From assembly GCA_049296695.1 (NCBI GenBank), contig JBAQSX010000183.1:16540-80539 (forward strand): a DNA stretch of 64,000 nucleotides, given 5' to 3'. Shown in pieces: positions 1 through 7,938 of the stretch (within the stretch, counting starts at the first letter, position 1; each line of letters starts with the position of its first letter). The position numbers and the translations under genes were made by a program. Source of the DNA: UBA10906 sp049296695 (GTDB taxonomy: Bacteria > Pseudomonadota > Gammaproteobacteria > Methylococcales > Methylomonadaceae). The notes beneath the pieces were generated by a model. That model searched no databases. It worked only from the letters and a program-made list of their open reading frames with translations, and was not told where the DNA came from.

Positions 1-848
1 GAAATAATCGGATATTTCTCAACCCACGCCGCTAAAAAGTCGTTCATTTCAATTGAAGTGAAACTTCTATTTTCAGCTGATAATACATAGTTACCGTTTT
101 CATAATACTCAGATGCCGCCGCGTCCATGCCTAAGAAAATATCCACGCCTGCTTTATAACCCGCTTTTTCAATCGCTTCTAATATCACTTCAATCGCTTC
201 TTCATTTGAAGATAAATTAGGAGCAAAACCGCCTTCATCACCCACAGTAGTTGCCAAACCTTTGGCTTTTAATACTTTGGCTAAATTATGGAATACTTCC
301 GCGCCATAACGAATGGCTTCTCTAAAAGTGGGTGCGCCGACTGGTAATATCATGAACTCTTGTAAATCCACGCTATTATCCGCGTGTGAACCACCGTTAA
401 TAATATTCATCATGGGAACGGGTAATATAAATTTACCGCTTTTATTTAAATGACGATATAGAGGAACGCCCGCTTCTTTTGCCGCCGCATGAGCGACTGC
501 TAATGAAACTGACAAAATCGCATTCGCGCCTAAACGGGCTTTATTATCCGTGCCGTCTAAGGCAATCATGGCATTATCAATCGCTTCTTGAGCATTTGCA
601 TCAAAACCAATTAATGCGGCTTTAATTTCAGTATTCACGTTATTAATGGCAGTTAATACACCTTTGCCTAAATAACGGTTTTTATCACCATCGCGTAATT
701 CAATGGCTTCGCGCTCACCTGTTGACGCGCCTGAAGGAACGGCCGCTGTGCCAATAATACCTGATTCTAAAATCACATCGGCTTCTAAGGTAGGATTACC
801 GCGTGAATCTAAAATTTCGCGGGCTTTAATATCGACAATTTTACTCAT
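1..848 (-). CDS. eno: Enolase, N-terminal two thirds (cut by window edge)
   Basis: Enolase interconverts 2-phosphoglycerate and phosphoenolpyruvate in glycolysis and is part of the RNA degradosome in many gammaproteobacteria. The minus-strand reading frame opens with MSKIVDIKAREILDSRGNPT, the usual enolase start, and continues through the SGASTGEREAIELRD loop, the NIINGGSHADNSVDLQEF segment and the VGDEGGFAPNL catalytic segment. About 282 residues are present out of roughly 430; the C-terminal third with the last Mg-binding residues and the barrel end lies left of position 1. It is the last gene of a pyrG–kdsA–eno arrangement that is interrupted here by accessory genes. Identification is secure. 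Confidence 0.97.
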   Translation of the reverse strand, partial: MSKIVDIKAREILDSRGNPTLEADVILESGIIGTAAVPSGASTGEREAIELRDGDKNRYLGKGVLTAINNVNTEIKAALIGFDANAQEAIDNAMIALDGTDNKARLGANAILSVSLAVAHAAAKEAGVPLYRHLNKSGKFILPVPMMNIINGGSHADNSVDLQEFMILPVGAPTFREAIRYGAEVFHNLAKVLKAKGLATTVGDEGGFAPNLSSNEEAIEVILEAIEKAGYKAGVDIFLGMDAAASEYYENGNYVLSAENRSFTSIEMNDFLAAWVEKYPII

Positions 849-908
849 ACTGTTTTATGACTCCAAAGGTTAAAAGAAAAGCAAGATTATTGCTTTAAGG
901 TTAAAAAA

Positions 909-1802
909 TTATAGTAATACTTGATAAGGTGGATTATTTTTTTGCCAAGTAAAAATGGATTGGCAAAGTTGTGTTTGATACAGGTCGGTTTTATCTATCG
1001 CCCCGCGTAAATAACTCGATATTCTTTCAGCTGTGGCATTTTTATTATTGGCTAATATGCCATATTGAAAGCCAATAGCTAAAACTTCTATCATAACGTG
1101 ACCATTACATAATAGCCACGGATTAATGTTAGCTGTATTATTCATTAATTGTTGTGCTTCAAGCAAATTAATATCTAAGCCTTTGCTTTTTACAACTGAA
1201 TGTAAATTATCTTTATTTAATTGCCATTTATTACGAAGTAAAATTGTCTCATTTTTATGTAAATCTTTTAAACCCTCTAAACTAGGAAATAAATATTGTC
1301 TTACATATTCAATTTGTGCAAATGCTAAAACTAGGTTAATTAAATAATTCTGCACCGATTGATTGTTATCTTTTTCAAAGGTAGCAATAAGTTTTTTATT
1401 GCCATATTCAGCTAAAATTTTCTTAAATACCGTTTGATTACTTAATAAAAGCATTTCTAAATCATGAGTTTCTGTTGCACAAATATTACTTGGTCGCACT
1501 ATATTAAATAAACTATCAAAATCATCATCAATAATTCCTAGATAACCATTTATATTAATTTGACTTTGATTTAAAGAGTTAATATTTTCAATGACATCTA
1601 GTTTTCCATTTTTTCTATTGTAATCAATTGATACGCGAAAGACCACACAACATTTATCATCCAATGTTTGACCACACCAAAATTTTTCATCACTTTCGCC
1701 TTCAACAAATAAAAAGCTACAATCTTTATTTTCAGGATTATCTCGGAACAATTCTAAAGCCGCATCAAGTTCATCTATATCAAGTACAGGATGTGTCTTC
1801 AT
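909..1802 (-). CDS. DUF4435 / TOPRIM protein, AriB-like effector of a PARIS-type system
   Basis: 297 residues. Residues 31-42 read LFVEGESDEKFW, a TOPRIM-type acidic motif with the conserved Glu; residues 91-96 are IDDDFD, the second TOPRIM acidic cluster; THDLE at 112-116 is the hallmark of DUF4435 proteins. In the PARIS anti-phage system (family knowledge) a DUF4435/TOPRIM nuclease, AriB, is held by an AAA ATPase, AriA, and released by a phage trigger. Here the gene follows an AAA ATPase gene directly, stop and start sharing one base (TAATG), which suggests translational coupling. No membrane segment or signal peptide is visible. The pairing supports a defence role; the exact system type is inferred, since other AAA + DUF4435 pairs exist. 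Confidence 0.8.
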   Translation of the reverse strand: MKTHPVLDIDELDAALELFRDNPENKDCSFLFVEGESDEKFWCGQTLDDKCCVVFRVSIDYNRKNGKLDVIENINSLNQSQININGYLGIIDDDFDSLFNIVRPSNICATETHDLEMLLLSNQTVFKKILAEYGNKKLIATFEKDNNQSVQNYLINLVLAFAQIEYVRQYLFPSLEGLKDLHKNETILLRNKWQLNKDNLHSVVKSKGLDINLLEAQQLMNNTANINPWLLCNGHVMIEVLAIGFQYGILANNKNATAERISSYLRGAIDKTDLYQTQLCQSIFTWQKNNPPYQVLL

Positions 1803-3076
1803 TAATTAACACCTAAGCGAACCATTAAATGCGAATTTTTACCTATAATAGTCGAAGAATGCGTTGCTATTAATACGTCAAATTCTGAATGTTCAACAAT
1901 TTGTTTAAGTTCATTAATAAATTTGTTTTGCCATGTAACATGAAGTGATAATTCAGGTTCATCAATCATCACCAAAGTATTAGGTTCAACTTTAAAAATT
2001 AAATCATAAAACATAACTAATTCGTGTTGTTCACCTGAAGAAAGTAAAGTTAAATCAATTTCACCATCTTTACCAATAATAATTAAACCTCTTTTTTCAT
2101 CAATCCGTAATTCTTTACCTTGAAATTTAGAATTAATTATTTTTAATAATAATTCAATTTTATCAGCTAAAGGCTCAAAAATATTTAATTTTTCTTCGCC
2201 ATCTTTAACATAGAGGTTCATTACAGCGGCATGATGTTCTTCTAAACTATCAATAGAACCTGCATCTAATAAAGCAGTGTCTGTTGTCGGCAATAAACCT
2301 AACTTTTTAAATTTATTTCTTTTATTTTGCAATATTTCAATACGTTCTTTTAATTGTTCGTATGTATAGTGTTCAGATGCTTTTAATAATCTAAATGGGA
2401 AAGTTTGTTCTAGTTCTTGTGTTTTTTTAGCATACTCTGTCATAATATTTTTAAATCGTTGTTTCATTTCATAAGCTTCAAAACCAACAGTATAACTAAA
2501 CTCTTTATTTTTCTGTAAATCATCAAGACTTTCAACTCCAAAAAGTCGAGATGTTTCAATAAATTTAGTTAATAATCTATTATTTACTATTGATTCGGCA
2601 TTGGAATCTTTAGTGGATTTTCCTAAAAATATATTTTTGTATCGCACTATCAAATCTTCTGTTGATAAGACATCTTCTGATTTAGTATCGTAAAATACAC
2701 CATTATTAATTTTTTTAATCCAATTAAGTTTTTTAATAAATTCAAGAAATTCTTTTTTATCAAAAATTTGATAATCAATACTTTCTTTATTAAAGAAAAG
2801 TTTTATTGTATTTTTATTTTTATATTGTTTTTTTTCAACTTTTATTTGATTACCATTCGACAATTCAACAGTAAATGTAGTAAATGGTATTTCATTAAAA
2901 TTGTAAATTCTAGCGTTAAATAAATTATTAATCATCCGCAGAATAGTTGTTTTTCCAACGCCATTAATGCCATGTAGAATAGTAATGCGTTCTTCTTGAT
3001 TAAAATCAATATGATGGTCAAATTGATTAAACAATCTTTTTACGGTAATAGATTTGATACGCGCTGGATTAGACAT
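1802..3076 (-). CDS. AAA/ABC-type ATPase, AriA-like sensor of a PARIS-type system
   Basis: 424 residues. An SMC/ABC-like ATPase core is split by a helical insert: Walker A GINGVGKT at 36-43; signature-like LLSSGEQHE around 344-351; Walker B LVMIDEPELSLH around 368-379, with the DEP-E-LH pattern of AAA_15/AAA_21 ATPases; and a switch histidine in IATHSSTI near 406. The middle (about 90-330) is lysine- and glutamate-rich and probably coiled coil. The length and one-base overlap with a downstream DUF4435 gene match the AriA–AriB arrangement, in which AriA assembles a scaffold that senses phage proteins and releases AriB (known for the E. coli system). OLD-family or other ABC-ATPase defence proteins are the main alternatives. 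Confidence 0.8.
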   Translation of the reverse strand: MSNPARIKSITVKRLFNQFDHHIDFNQEERITILHGINGVGKTTILRMINNLFNARIYNFNEIPFTTFTVELSNGNQIKVEKKQYKNKNTIKLFFNKESIDYQIFDKKEFLEFIKKLNWIKKINNGVFYDTKSEDVLSTEDLIVRYKNIFLGKSTKDSNAESIVNNRLLTKFIETSRLFGVESLDDLQKNKEFSYTVGFEAYEMKQRFKNIMTEYAKKTQELEQTFPFRLLKASEHYTYEQLKERIEILQNKRNKFKKLGLLPTTDTALLDAGSIDSLEEHHAAVMNLYVKDGEEKLNIFEPLADKIELLLKIINSKFQGKELRIDEKRGLIIIGKDGEIDLTLLSSGEQHELVMFYDLIFKVEPNTLVMIDEPELSLHVTWQNKFINELKQIVEHSEFDVLIATHSSTIIGKNSHLMVRLGVN

Positions 3077-3105
3077 TTTTATCTCTTAGATATAAATTGT
3101 TAAAA

Positions 3106-3714
3106 TTAACTGTCTTTAAATAAATCGGCTAAATCAATACTTAAATCAGGAAATAAATGTGAGCTAATTAAACCATCATCGGCGTAACTAGCTATTAATT
3201 GATAGTCTGCACTCGCTTCATTTAACACAAATTGCTGGATAACCTCTTCATAAGGATAAACTACCCAATACTCAATGACACCACTTTGCGCGTAAAGACT
3301 GTGTTTAGTAATCACTTCTTTTTTAGAATTACCTTTTGAAAGTATTTCAATAATCCAATCAGGCGCACCATTGCAACCTTGTTCATCTAATTTATTTTCA
3401 TCACAAATTACACAAATATCAGGCTGAACTACGCTAGTAATTTCTTTATTAGCCAATATTGATTTTTTACGGTCATATAAACGCACATCAAACGGTGCTG
3501 AAAATGCCTGACAGGGTTTATTTTTAAAATAAAAAAATAAACGACTGCTTAAATTAATCGACAAACGTTGATGTTTAACATTAGGCGCAGGACACATTAA
3601 AGCAACCCTGCCTTTAATGAGTTCTACGGTTTCATTAAATTGCCATGTTAAATAATCGGCGTAATTATAATCAGCGGTTAAATCTAATTGGGATAATTGA
3701 GTAATTTTAGTCAT
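3106..3714 (-). CDS. Uma2-family (DUF820) putative restriction-endonuclease-like protein
   Basis: 202 residues with the PD-(D/E)XK-like Uma2 pattern: an N-terminal ELIKGRVALMCPAPNVKHQR-type strand pair, then QPDICVICD, then PDWIIEILSKGNSKKEVITK and a YAQSGVIEYWVVYP segment. Uma2/DUF820 proteins are very numerous in cyanobacteria and filamentous sulfur bacteria; they resemble nucleases, but their biological role is not established. The gene sits between the AAA + DUF4435 pair (29 nt downstream) and kdsA, on the same strand. A second, more divergent Uma2 gene lies at 7390-7869. Family assignment is firm, function is not. Confidence 0.85.
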   Translation of the reverse strand: MTKITQLSQLDLTADYNYADYLTWQFNETVELIKGRVALMCPAPNVKHQRLSINLSSRLFFYFKNKPCQAFSAPFDVRLYDRKKSILANKEITSVVQPDICVICDENKLDEQGCNGAPDWIIEILSKGNSKKEVITKHSLYAQSGVIEYWVVYPYEEVIQQFVLNEASADYQLIASYADDGLISSHLFPDLSIDLADLFKDS

Positions 3715-3732
3715 GGCATTAACCTATTTATT

Positions 3733-3762
3733 AATAAGGTGAGCAAAATGCCCACCTTATTA
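3733..3762 (-). terminator. Hairpin terminator after kdsA
   Basis: AATAAGGTG and CACCTTATT arms close a hairpin just past the kdsA stop codon on the minus strand. It would end kdsA transcription before the Uma2/PARIS-like genes unless read through. Confidence 0.6.
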
Positions 3763-3769
3763 TTAGCAA

Positions 3770-4603
3770 TTACAGCGTAGTTTCAATAAAAGGCTGGGCT
3801 TTTACTGCTTTATCAATAATTAATAAAGTTTCTAATAATTCACGCATTCTATGCAAAGGCCATGAATTAGGACCATCACTTAATGCTTCGGCGGGATTAG
3901 GATGCGTTTCCATAAATAAACCCGCAATACCCACAGCCACAGCGGCACGCGCTAATACTGGCACAAATTCGCGTTGACCGCCTGAACAGTTACCTTGTCC
4001 ACCGGGTAATTGTACTGAATGCGTGGCATCAAATACTACTGGACAATTAGTATCTCGCATTGCCGCCAGTGAACGCATATCTGATACTAAATTATTATAA
4101 CCAAAGGATACACCGCGCTCGCACACCATAATATTTTCATTACCTGTGGCTTTGGCTTTTTTAGCGACATTAACCATATCCCAAGGCGCGAGAAATTGTC
4201 CTTTTTTAATATTAACGGGAATACCTTGCGAAGCCACGGCTTGAATAAAATTGGTTTGACGGCATAAAAACGCGGGGGTTTGCATTACGTCTACAACGCT
4301 TGCCACTTCATTTAATGGGGTATCTTCGTGAACGTCAGTTAATACGGGTACGCCAATTTGACTTTTTACTTTTGCAAGTATTTCTAAACCACGCTCAAAA
4401 CCCAAACCTCTAAAACTTTCTAATGAAGAGCGATTGGCTTTATCAAATGATGATTTATAAATAAACGGAATATTTAATTCGGTGGTTAATTCTTTTAAAT
4501 AACCCGCAGTATCTAAAGCGAGTTGTTCGCTTTCAATCACACAAGTGCCAGCAATTAAAAATAAAGGCTGGTCTAAGCCGACTTCAAAGTTACATAATTT
4601 CAT
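3770..4603 (-). CDS. kdsA: 3-deoxy-8-phosphooctulonate (KDO-8-P) synthase
   Basis: Condenses phosphoenolpyruvate with arabinose 5-phosphate to KDO-8-phosphate, a cytosolic step of lipopolysaccharide inner-core synthesis. 277 residues, the normal length. Visible family motifs include FIYKSSFDKANRSS, GVPVLTDVHE, DVMQTPAFLCRQT, NIKKGQFLAPWDM, CERGVSFGYNNLVSDMRSL, VFDATHSVQLPG and METHPNPAEALSDGPN. In most gammaproteobacteria it lies between pyrG and eno; here accessory genes separate it from both. The start at 4603 opens directly with MKLCNFEVG, as expected. Confidence 0.97.
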   Translation of the reverse strand: MKLCNFEVGLDQPLFLIAGTCVIESEQLALDTAGYLKELTTELNIPFIYKSSFDKANRSSLESFRGLGFERGLEILAKVKSQIGVPVLTDVHEDTPLNEVASVVDVMQTPAFLCRQTNFIQAVASQGIPVNIKKGQFLAPWDMVNVAKKAKATGNENIMVCERGVSFGYNNLVSDMRSLAAMRDTNCPVVFDATHSVQLPGGQGNCSGGQREFVPVLARAAVAVGIAGLFMETHPNPAEALSDGPNSWPLHRMRELLETLLIIDKAVKAQPFIETTL

Positions 4604-4660
4604 GTGTGTTTTCTCTGGTTAATGGTAAATAATTTTAATGATTGTTATGTAAAAATTAAA

Positions 4661-5104
4661 CTATGTCCAATCTTCTACATAAAGTCCATTAGTCAATGTT
4701 TGTAAACTGCTATATATTTTATCGGCACTAATTAAAACGCAGGGTTCACAAATAGCAACGCTGGCTAACATAATATCAATATTGTGTTTTTTAATATTTT
4801 CTTTGCTTATTAGCGCGAGGTCTTTAAATTTCTTTTTTAGCAAACCAAAAACTTCAGCACTCTTTGCCGATAAAGGTAATATAATAAAATTTTGTTTTAG
4901 ATGATTAATATCATTTCTGATAATCATTTTTTTAGTGTCGGGTGCATTATGGTAGGCATATTCTAATTCGTAAAGGGTTACTATAGAAATGGCTAATTCA
5001 TCACTATTGCTTAATTGACTTAGTTTTTTACTAATAGAATGATGTTGCGCTGAATTAACATTGTACAAATCAGATAGGGTATTGCTATCAAATAGATATT
5101 TCAT
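4661..5104 (-). CDS. PIN-domain toxin (VapC-like)
   Basis: 147 residues. The N-terminal MKYLFDSNTLSDLYN carries the first PIN aspartate, the IVTLYELEYAY segment the conserved glutamate, and HNIDIMLASVAI the third acidic site, matching the quartet that binds Mg in PIN RNases. VapC-type toxins cleave tRNA or rRNA and are neutralised by a cognate antitoxin. A small gene that looks like the antitoxin ends 3 nt upstream on the same strand, the standard antitoxin-first order. The target cannot be told from the sequence. Confidence 0.85.
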   Translation of the reverse strand: MKYLFDSNTLSDLYNVNSAQHHSISKKLSQLSNSDELAISIVTLYELEYAYHNAPDTKKMIIRNDINHLKQNFIILPLSAKSAEVFGLLKKKFKDLALISKENIKKHNIDIMLASVAICEPCVLISADKIYSSLQTLTNGLYVEDWT

Positions 5105-5107
5105 GTT

Positions 5108-5368
5108 TTATAGATTATCACTGGCAAAACTAAAGTCTTCTTTAAATTCAATTAAATCATTTTTAAATTGCTGAGCATAATCGCCTAATTGTAACTGGGG
5201 ATTATTTTTTATTTCTTGTGCAAATAATGCCCATTTAGATGGCGGTGTGGGTGTTGGGTTTTGATATTGCAAAGCGTTTTTAATGGCTTGATTGACAAAT
5301 TCGTCAATATTGGGCAAGGCTTGCAATTGCAAGGCAATATCATCGTTTAAAGTAAAAGTAATTTGCAT
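5108..5368 (-). CDS. Probable antitoxin partner of the PIN toxin
   Basis: 86 residues; begins MQITFTLNDDIALQLQALP, which looks like the beta-strand plus helix of a ribbon-helix-helix DNA-binding domain, with NIDEFVNQAIKNALQ as the second helix. The C-terminal half (KWALFAQEIKNNPQLQLGDY and an acidic tail) would be the toxin-binding part. It is placed 3 nt before the PIN toxin gene. The antitoxin role is inferred from domain shape and position; no named family is claimed. Confidence 0.7.
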   Translation of the reverse strand: MQITFTLNDDIALQLQALPNIDEFVNQAIKNALQYQNPTPTPPSKWALFAQEIKNNPQLQLGDYAQQFKNDLIEFKEDFSFASDNL

Positions 5369-5394
5369 TATTTTAATGTCGCTTGAATTTTAAA

Positions 5395-5982
5395 TTATTT
5401 TTTTATCGCAATAGCTTGAACTACCGCGCCTATGCCTGTGTGATAAATACCTTCTTTTATATCGCGCTCTAATTCAATTAAATGTAAAAAATCTAATTGC
5501 GCTAATTCATCGCTTAGGCTTTTTTTTGTTTGCATGGTGTCGGGATTTTTACCGCCGCCTGTTTCATAGTTGACTTGTTTGGGTGTATAGGCTTCTAATA
5601 AAAATACGCCGCCACGATTTAAACCTTGGGTCACTTTTTTATACAGTTCTTTTCTAATATGTGAAGGCAAGGGGCAGAATATAGAGATAATTGCGTCCCA
5701 TTGGTTTTCAATCATAGTAAATTCGGCTAAGTCGGCATGAATACAATTAATGGTGACATTATTGGCTTGTGCTAATTGTTGGGCTTTATTTAAACCGATT
5801 ATTGATGAATCCACTGCGGTGACGTTATAACCTTGTTTTGCTAAAAAAACAGCGTTACGTCCTTCACCTTCGGCTAAACTGAGTATTCTGCCTTTGGGTA
5901 GTTTGTTTATGTTTTCTTGCAGAAAATTATTGGGTGTTGTGCCATAAACATAATCTTCGGTGTTATATCGTTCGTCCCACAT
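5395..5982 (-). CDS. Class I SAM-dependent methyltransferase
   Basis: 195 residues. MWDERYNTEDYVYGTTPNNF is the opening common to TehB/UbiE-like small-molecule methyltransferases; ILSLAEGEGRNAVFLAKQGY is SAM-binding motif I, and VTAVDSSIIGLNKAQ carries the acidic ribose-binding residue. Post-motif IWDAIISIFCPLP-type residues and GGVFLLEAYTPKQVNY follow. The substrate cannot be read from the sequence; TehB-like oxyanion or thiopurine-type methylation are possibilities only. It sits 26 nt before the antitoxin gene, same strand. Confidence 0.85.
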   Translation of the reverse strand: MWDERYNTEDYVYGTTPNNFLQENINKLPKGRILSLAEGEGRNAVFLAKQGYNVTAVDSSIIGLNKAQQLAQANNVTINCIHADLAEFTMIENQWDAIISIFCPLPSHIRKELYKKVTQGLNRGGVFLLEAYTPKQVNYETGGGKNPDTMQTKKSLSDELAQLDFLHLIELERDIKEGIYHTGIGAVVQAIAIKK

Positions 5983-6010
5983 GGGTTAGTCCTGTTTTTG
6001 ATTGTAATTA

Positions 6011-6095
6011 CTGTCTGAATCAGGATTTACAGGATTAGAAGATTATCAGGATAATATCTTGTTAATCCTAAAATATTGAAAATCCTGATTCTGAT
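6011..6095. repeat. Dispersed inverted repeat, family E, copy 1
   Basis: The arms GAATCAGGATTT and AAATCCTGATTC enclose a core containing an AGATTAT-CAGGATAA-TATCTTGT segment. The same arms and a very similar core recur at 42649-42715. It lies just past the end of the TIR–DUF1566 gene. Confidence 0.75.
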
Positions 6096-6118
6096 GTTTA
6101 ATAAAGCAAAAAGCAAAA

Positions 6119-7077
6119 TCACTGTCCCGCACGAACTAATCGGACAAAGCTACTGAAACTCTCATCGTTCCAACCATCGCTACCAACATAGAAACTAACA
6201 AGCCACGCATTGCCACTACTATTAGCAACAGGCGTGGCAGACCAAAAATAAGGTGGATTATTAGGAAAAACCTCGGCATCAATATAATTATCTTCTATTC
6301 CTTTCTCCTTATCAATTAAGGTTTTTAATTCATCAATAGTTGGTAATCGCCAATCGGTATAATTAGCATAACCACCATTTTTATTAAATTCTTTAGCTAC
6401 TTCAAACGCTGTTTGCCAATTAACTTTTTTACTTCACCTTCAGCGGTATTATTTTGCCATTGTTGTCCATAAGAAAACCGTAACCACATTAAATTGGTTT
6501 CAGTATCAATAGCGCGTCCATCTTTTACTTTATATTTACCAATCGTTTGCCAATCTTGGTAAGGTTTAATAATAGGTGTAATAATTGGATTGTTTTCTAT
6601 AATTATTTTAGGTTCAGTTTTTTCAATTGGTTTAATTTGCGTAGTTACATTATGACCATTGAATTTTAAACGTTGTAAAATAAATTCAGCGGTTTCTTGT
6701 GGGCTGTGTTCGCGTAAATCAATATAACCATCAATACTAAATAAACCCATAATATGGGTATCATCAAAACGCAAAGGCATAATATCGTCGTCTTGGCGTT
6801 CTTTAATTAATTCACGCATCACCCGCCATTCTAAACCACACCATTTTTTACGCTCATAATCAATACAAACAAACGGTACAATTAAATGTGATTGTTGATG
6901 ATAAATAGTTTGCAAATAAACATCTAAATTAGGTCGCGCTAATTCGGCTTTATACCAAGCGTCATAAAATACTTTATCTTTACCTAATTCACTCGCTAAT
7001 AACTCAGCGACTTGCGCTATATAATCGCGCCGTTCACCTGCAAATGATAAAGCAACTTTAAAACGTTTGTCGGTCAT
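6119..7077 (-). CDS. TIR-domain protein with C-terminal DUF1566 (lectin-like) domain, split by a -1 frameshift
   Basis: Frame 0 (7077 to 6397, 226 residues) starts KRFKVALSFAGERRDYIAQV, a bacterial TIR domain, with KKWCGLEWRVM around 78-88 supplying the putative catalytic Glu83. After a Pro/Ile-rich linker (about 145-180), DGRAIDTETNLMWLRFS opens a DUF1566 domain. Frame 0 then ends early, but the -1 frame continues the domain without a gap: VNWQTAFEVAKEF, YTDWRLPTIDELKTLID, FWSATPVA and SFVRLVRAGQ, stopping at 6119. The join is at the slippery heptamer A AAA AAG (6430-6424); the fused product would be 319 residues. TIR enzymes typically consume NAD in immunity, and DUF1566 domains are C-type-lectin-like modules. 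Programmed frameshift, phase-variable homopolymer, pseudogene or sequencing error are all possible. Confidence 0.8.
6403..6440 (-). promoter_or_regulatory. Candidate -1 ribosomal frameshift site
   Basis: Read on the minus strand: a Shine-Dalgarno-like AAGGTGA (6440-6434), then A AAA AAG (6430-6424) in the exact X XXY YYZ phase of frame 0 (codons GTA AAA AAG), an 8-nt spacer, then a CAAAC/GTTTG hairpin with a 3-nt loop (6415-6403). These are the three elements of the known E. coli dnaX-type signal. The stem is weak, so efficiency is uncertain. Confidence 0.55.
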
Positions 7078-7149
7078 AAATTTATAATGGTTATTGCTGA
7101 AAAATATTTACTTTAGCTAGCAAATAGCTAAAGCTATTTGACTCCTGTT

Positions 7150-7377
7150 TTAATTCCACTCATCTCTTATTTGTTTTTGCCACAGCAACGGGTCAATAGT
7201 TTGACCTGCTAAAATACCCGCTGTTTTTTTAATACTATCACCGCTTAAATCAGTATCACTATCATCTTCTTTATTATCAAAAGGCAATACTAAAATTTCT
7301 ATTTGAGTATTTAAGTATTCAGCAGGAATTCGCAAAGTATAATCTTGGGTTTGCGGGGTGATAATTTTTCTTAACAT
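7150..7377 (-). CDS. Small hypothetical protein between Uma2 and TIR genes
   Basis: 75 residues from ATG at 7377 (an in-frame GTG lies one codon upstream). LRKIITPQTQDYTLRIPAEY looks like a short beta-rich N-terminus of the kind found in small antitoxin-like proteins, followed by an acidic linker (NKEDDSDTDLSGDS) and a C-terminal AGILAGQTIDPLLWQKQIRD helix. I do not recognise a named family. It follows the Uma2 gene by 12 nt and precedes the TIR gene, so it is probably co-transcribed with both. Confidence 0.6.
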   Translation of the reverse strand: MLRKIITPQTQDYTLRIPAEYLNTQIEILVLPFDNKEDDSDTDLSGDSIKKTAGILAGQTIDPLLWQKQIRDEWN

Positions 7378-7389
7378 CACAATAGCCTA

Positions 7390-7869
7390 TTATATTTCAA
7401 TTAACTTAGGAAAATTAGCCACTAATAAAGACTGCTCCAACTGCCCATCACTATTAAAAAAACTTAAATTACCATTTTCATTGCAAAGCCAAACTTCTTT
7501 TGCACCTGCTTTAAAATATAACTGTCTTTTTTCTAGCATTTCTTTTTTAGAATTACTACTCGACATAATTTCAACGCAAATTTCAGGGGCAATAGAAGCC
7601 TCGGTTTCCATTTTAATTTTATTTAATAACTCGGTTGATGCCCACGCTACATCGGCAACTTTTGTACCTTTACTGGTTTTAATAGCGCATTCAGGTAAGG
7701 CTTTGCCACCACTTAATAAAGAACGTAATAAAAATTCTATTTCGCCTTGTAATATAGAATGATATAACTTAACTGGACTCATAATAATTTTACCTAATTC
7801 ATCTAATTCTATTTTGAAAGGCAAATCTTTTAAACTAGGATGCTCACACACTTCTTGCCAGTTCATCAT
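7390..7869 (-). CDS. Uma2-family (DUF820) putative endonuclease-like protein
   Basis: 159 residues, shorter than the copy at 3106-3714. Core motifs: KLYHSILQGEIEFLLRSL, KVADVAWAS in place of the usual PDI motif, APEICVEIMSSSNSKKEMLE with the catalytic-type E-x-S-x-N-S-K-K-E, and YFKAGAKEVWLCNENG. The PDxxxx aspartate appears as VADVAW, so the metal-site Asp is retained. An AGGATAATA sequence upstream can serve as ribosome binding site. Function unknown; the context is a pyrG-adjacent accessory cluster. Confidence 0.8.
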   Translation of the reverse strand: MMNWQEVCEHPSLKDLPFKIELDELGKIIMSPVKLYHSILQGEIEFLLRSLLSGGKALPECAIKTSKGTKVADVAWASTELLNKIKMETEASIAPEICVEIMSSSNSKKEMLEKRQLYFKAGAKEVWLCNENGNLSFFNSDGQLEQSLLVANFPKLIEI

Positions 7870-7901
7870 TATTATCCTATTAAGTTATTAAATAAAACGA
7901 A

Positions 7902-7930
7902 TGGGCTATTACTAACTCATTAATAGCCCA
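7902..7930 (-). terminator. Terminator after pyrG
   Basis: TGGGCTATTA and TAATAGCCCA make a perfect 10-bp stem with a 9-nt loop, followed on the minus strand by TTCGTTTTATTT. It lies 9 nt past the pyrG stop, so the accessory genes downstream probably need read-through or their own promoter. Confidence 0.75.
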
Positions 7931-7938
7931 CACAACTT

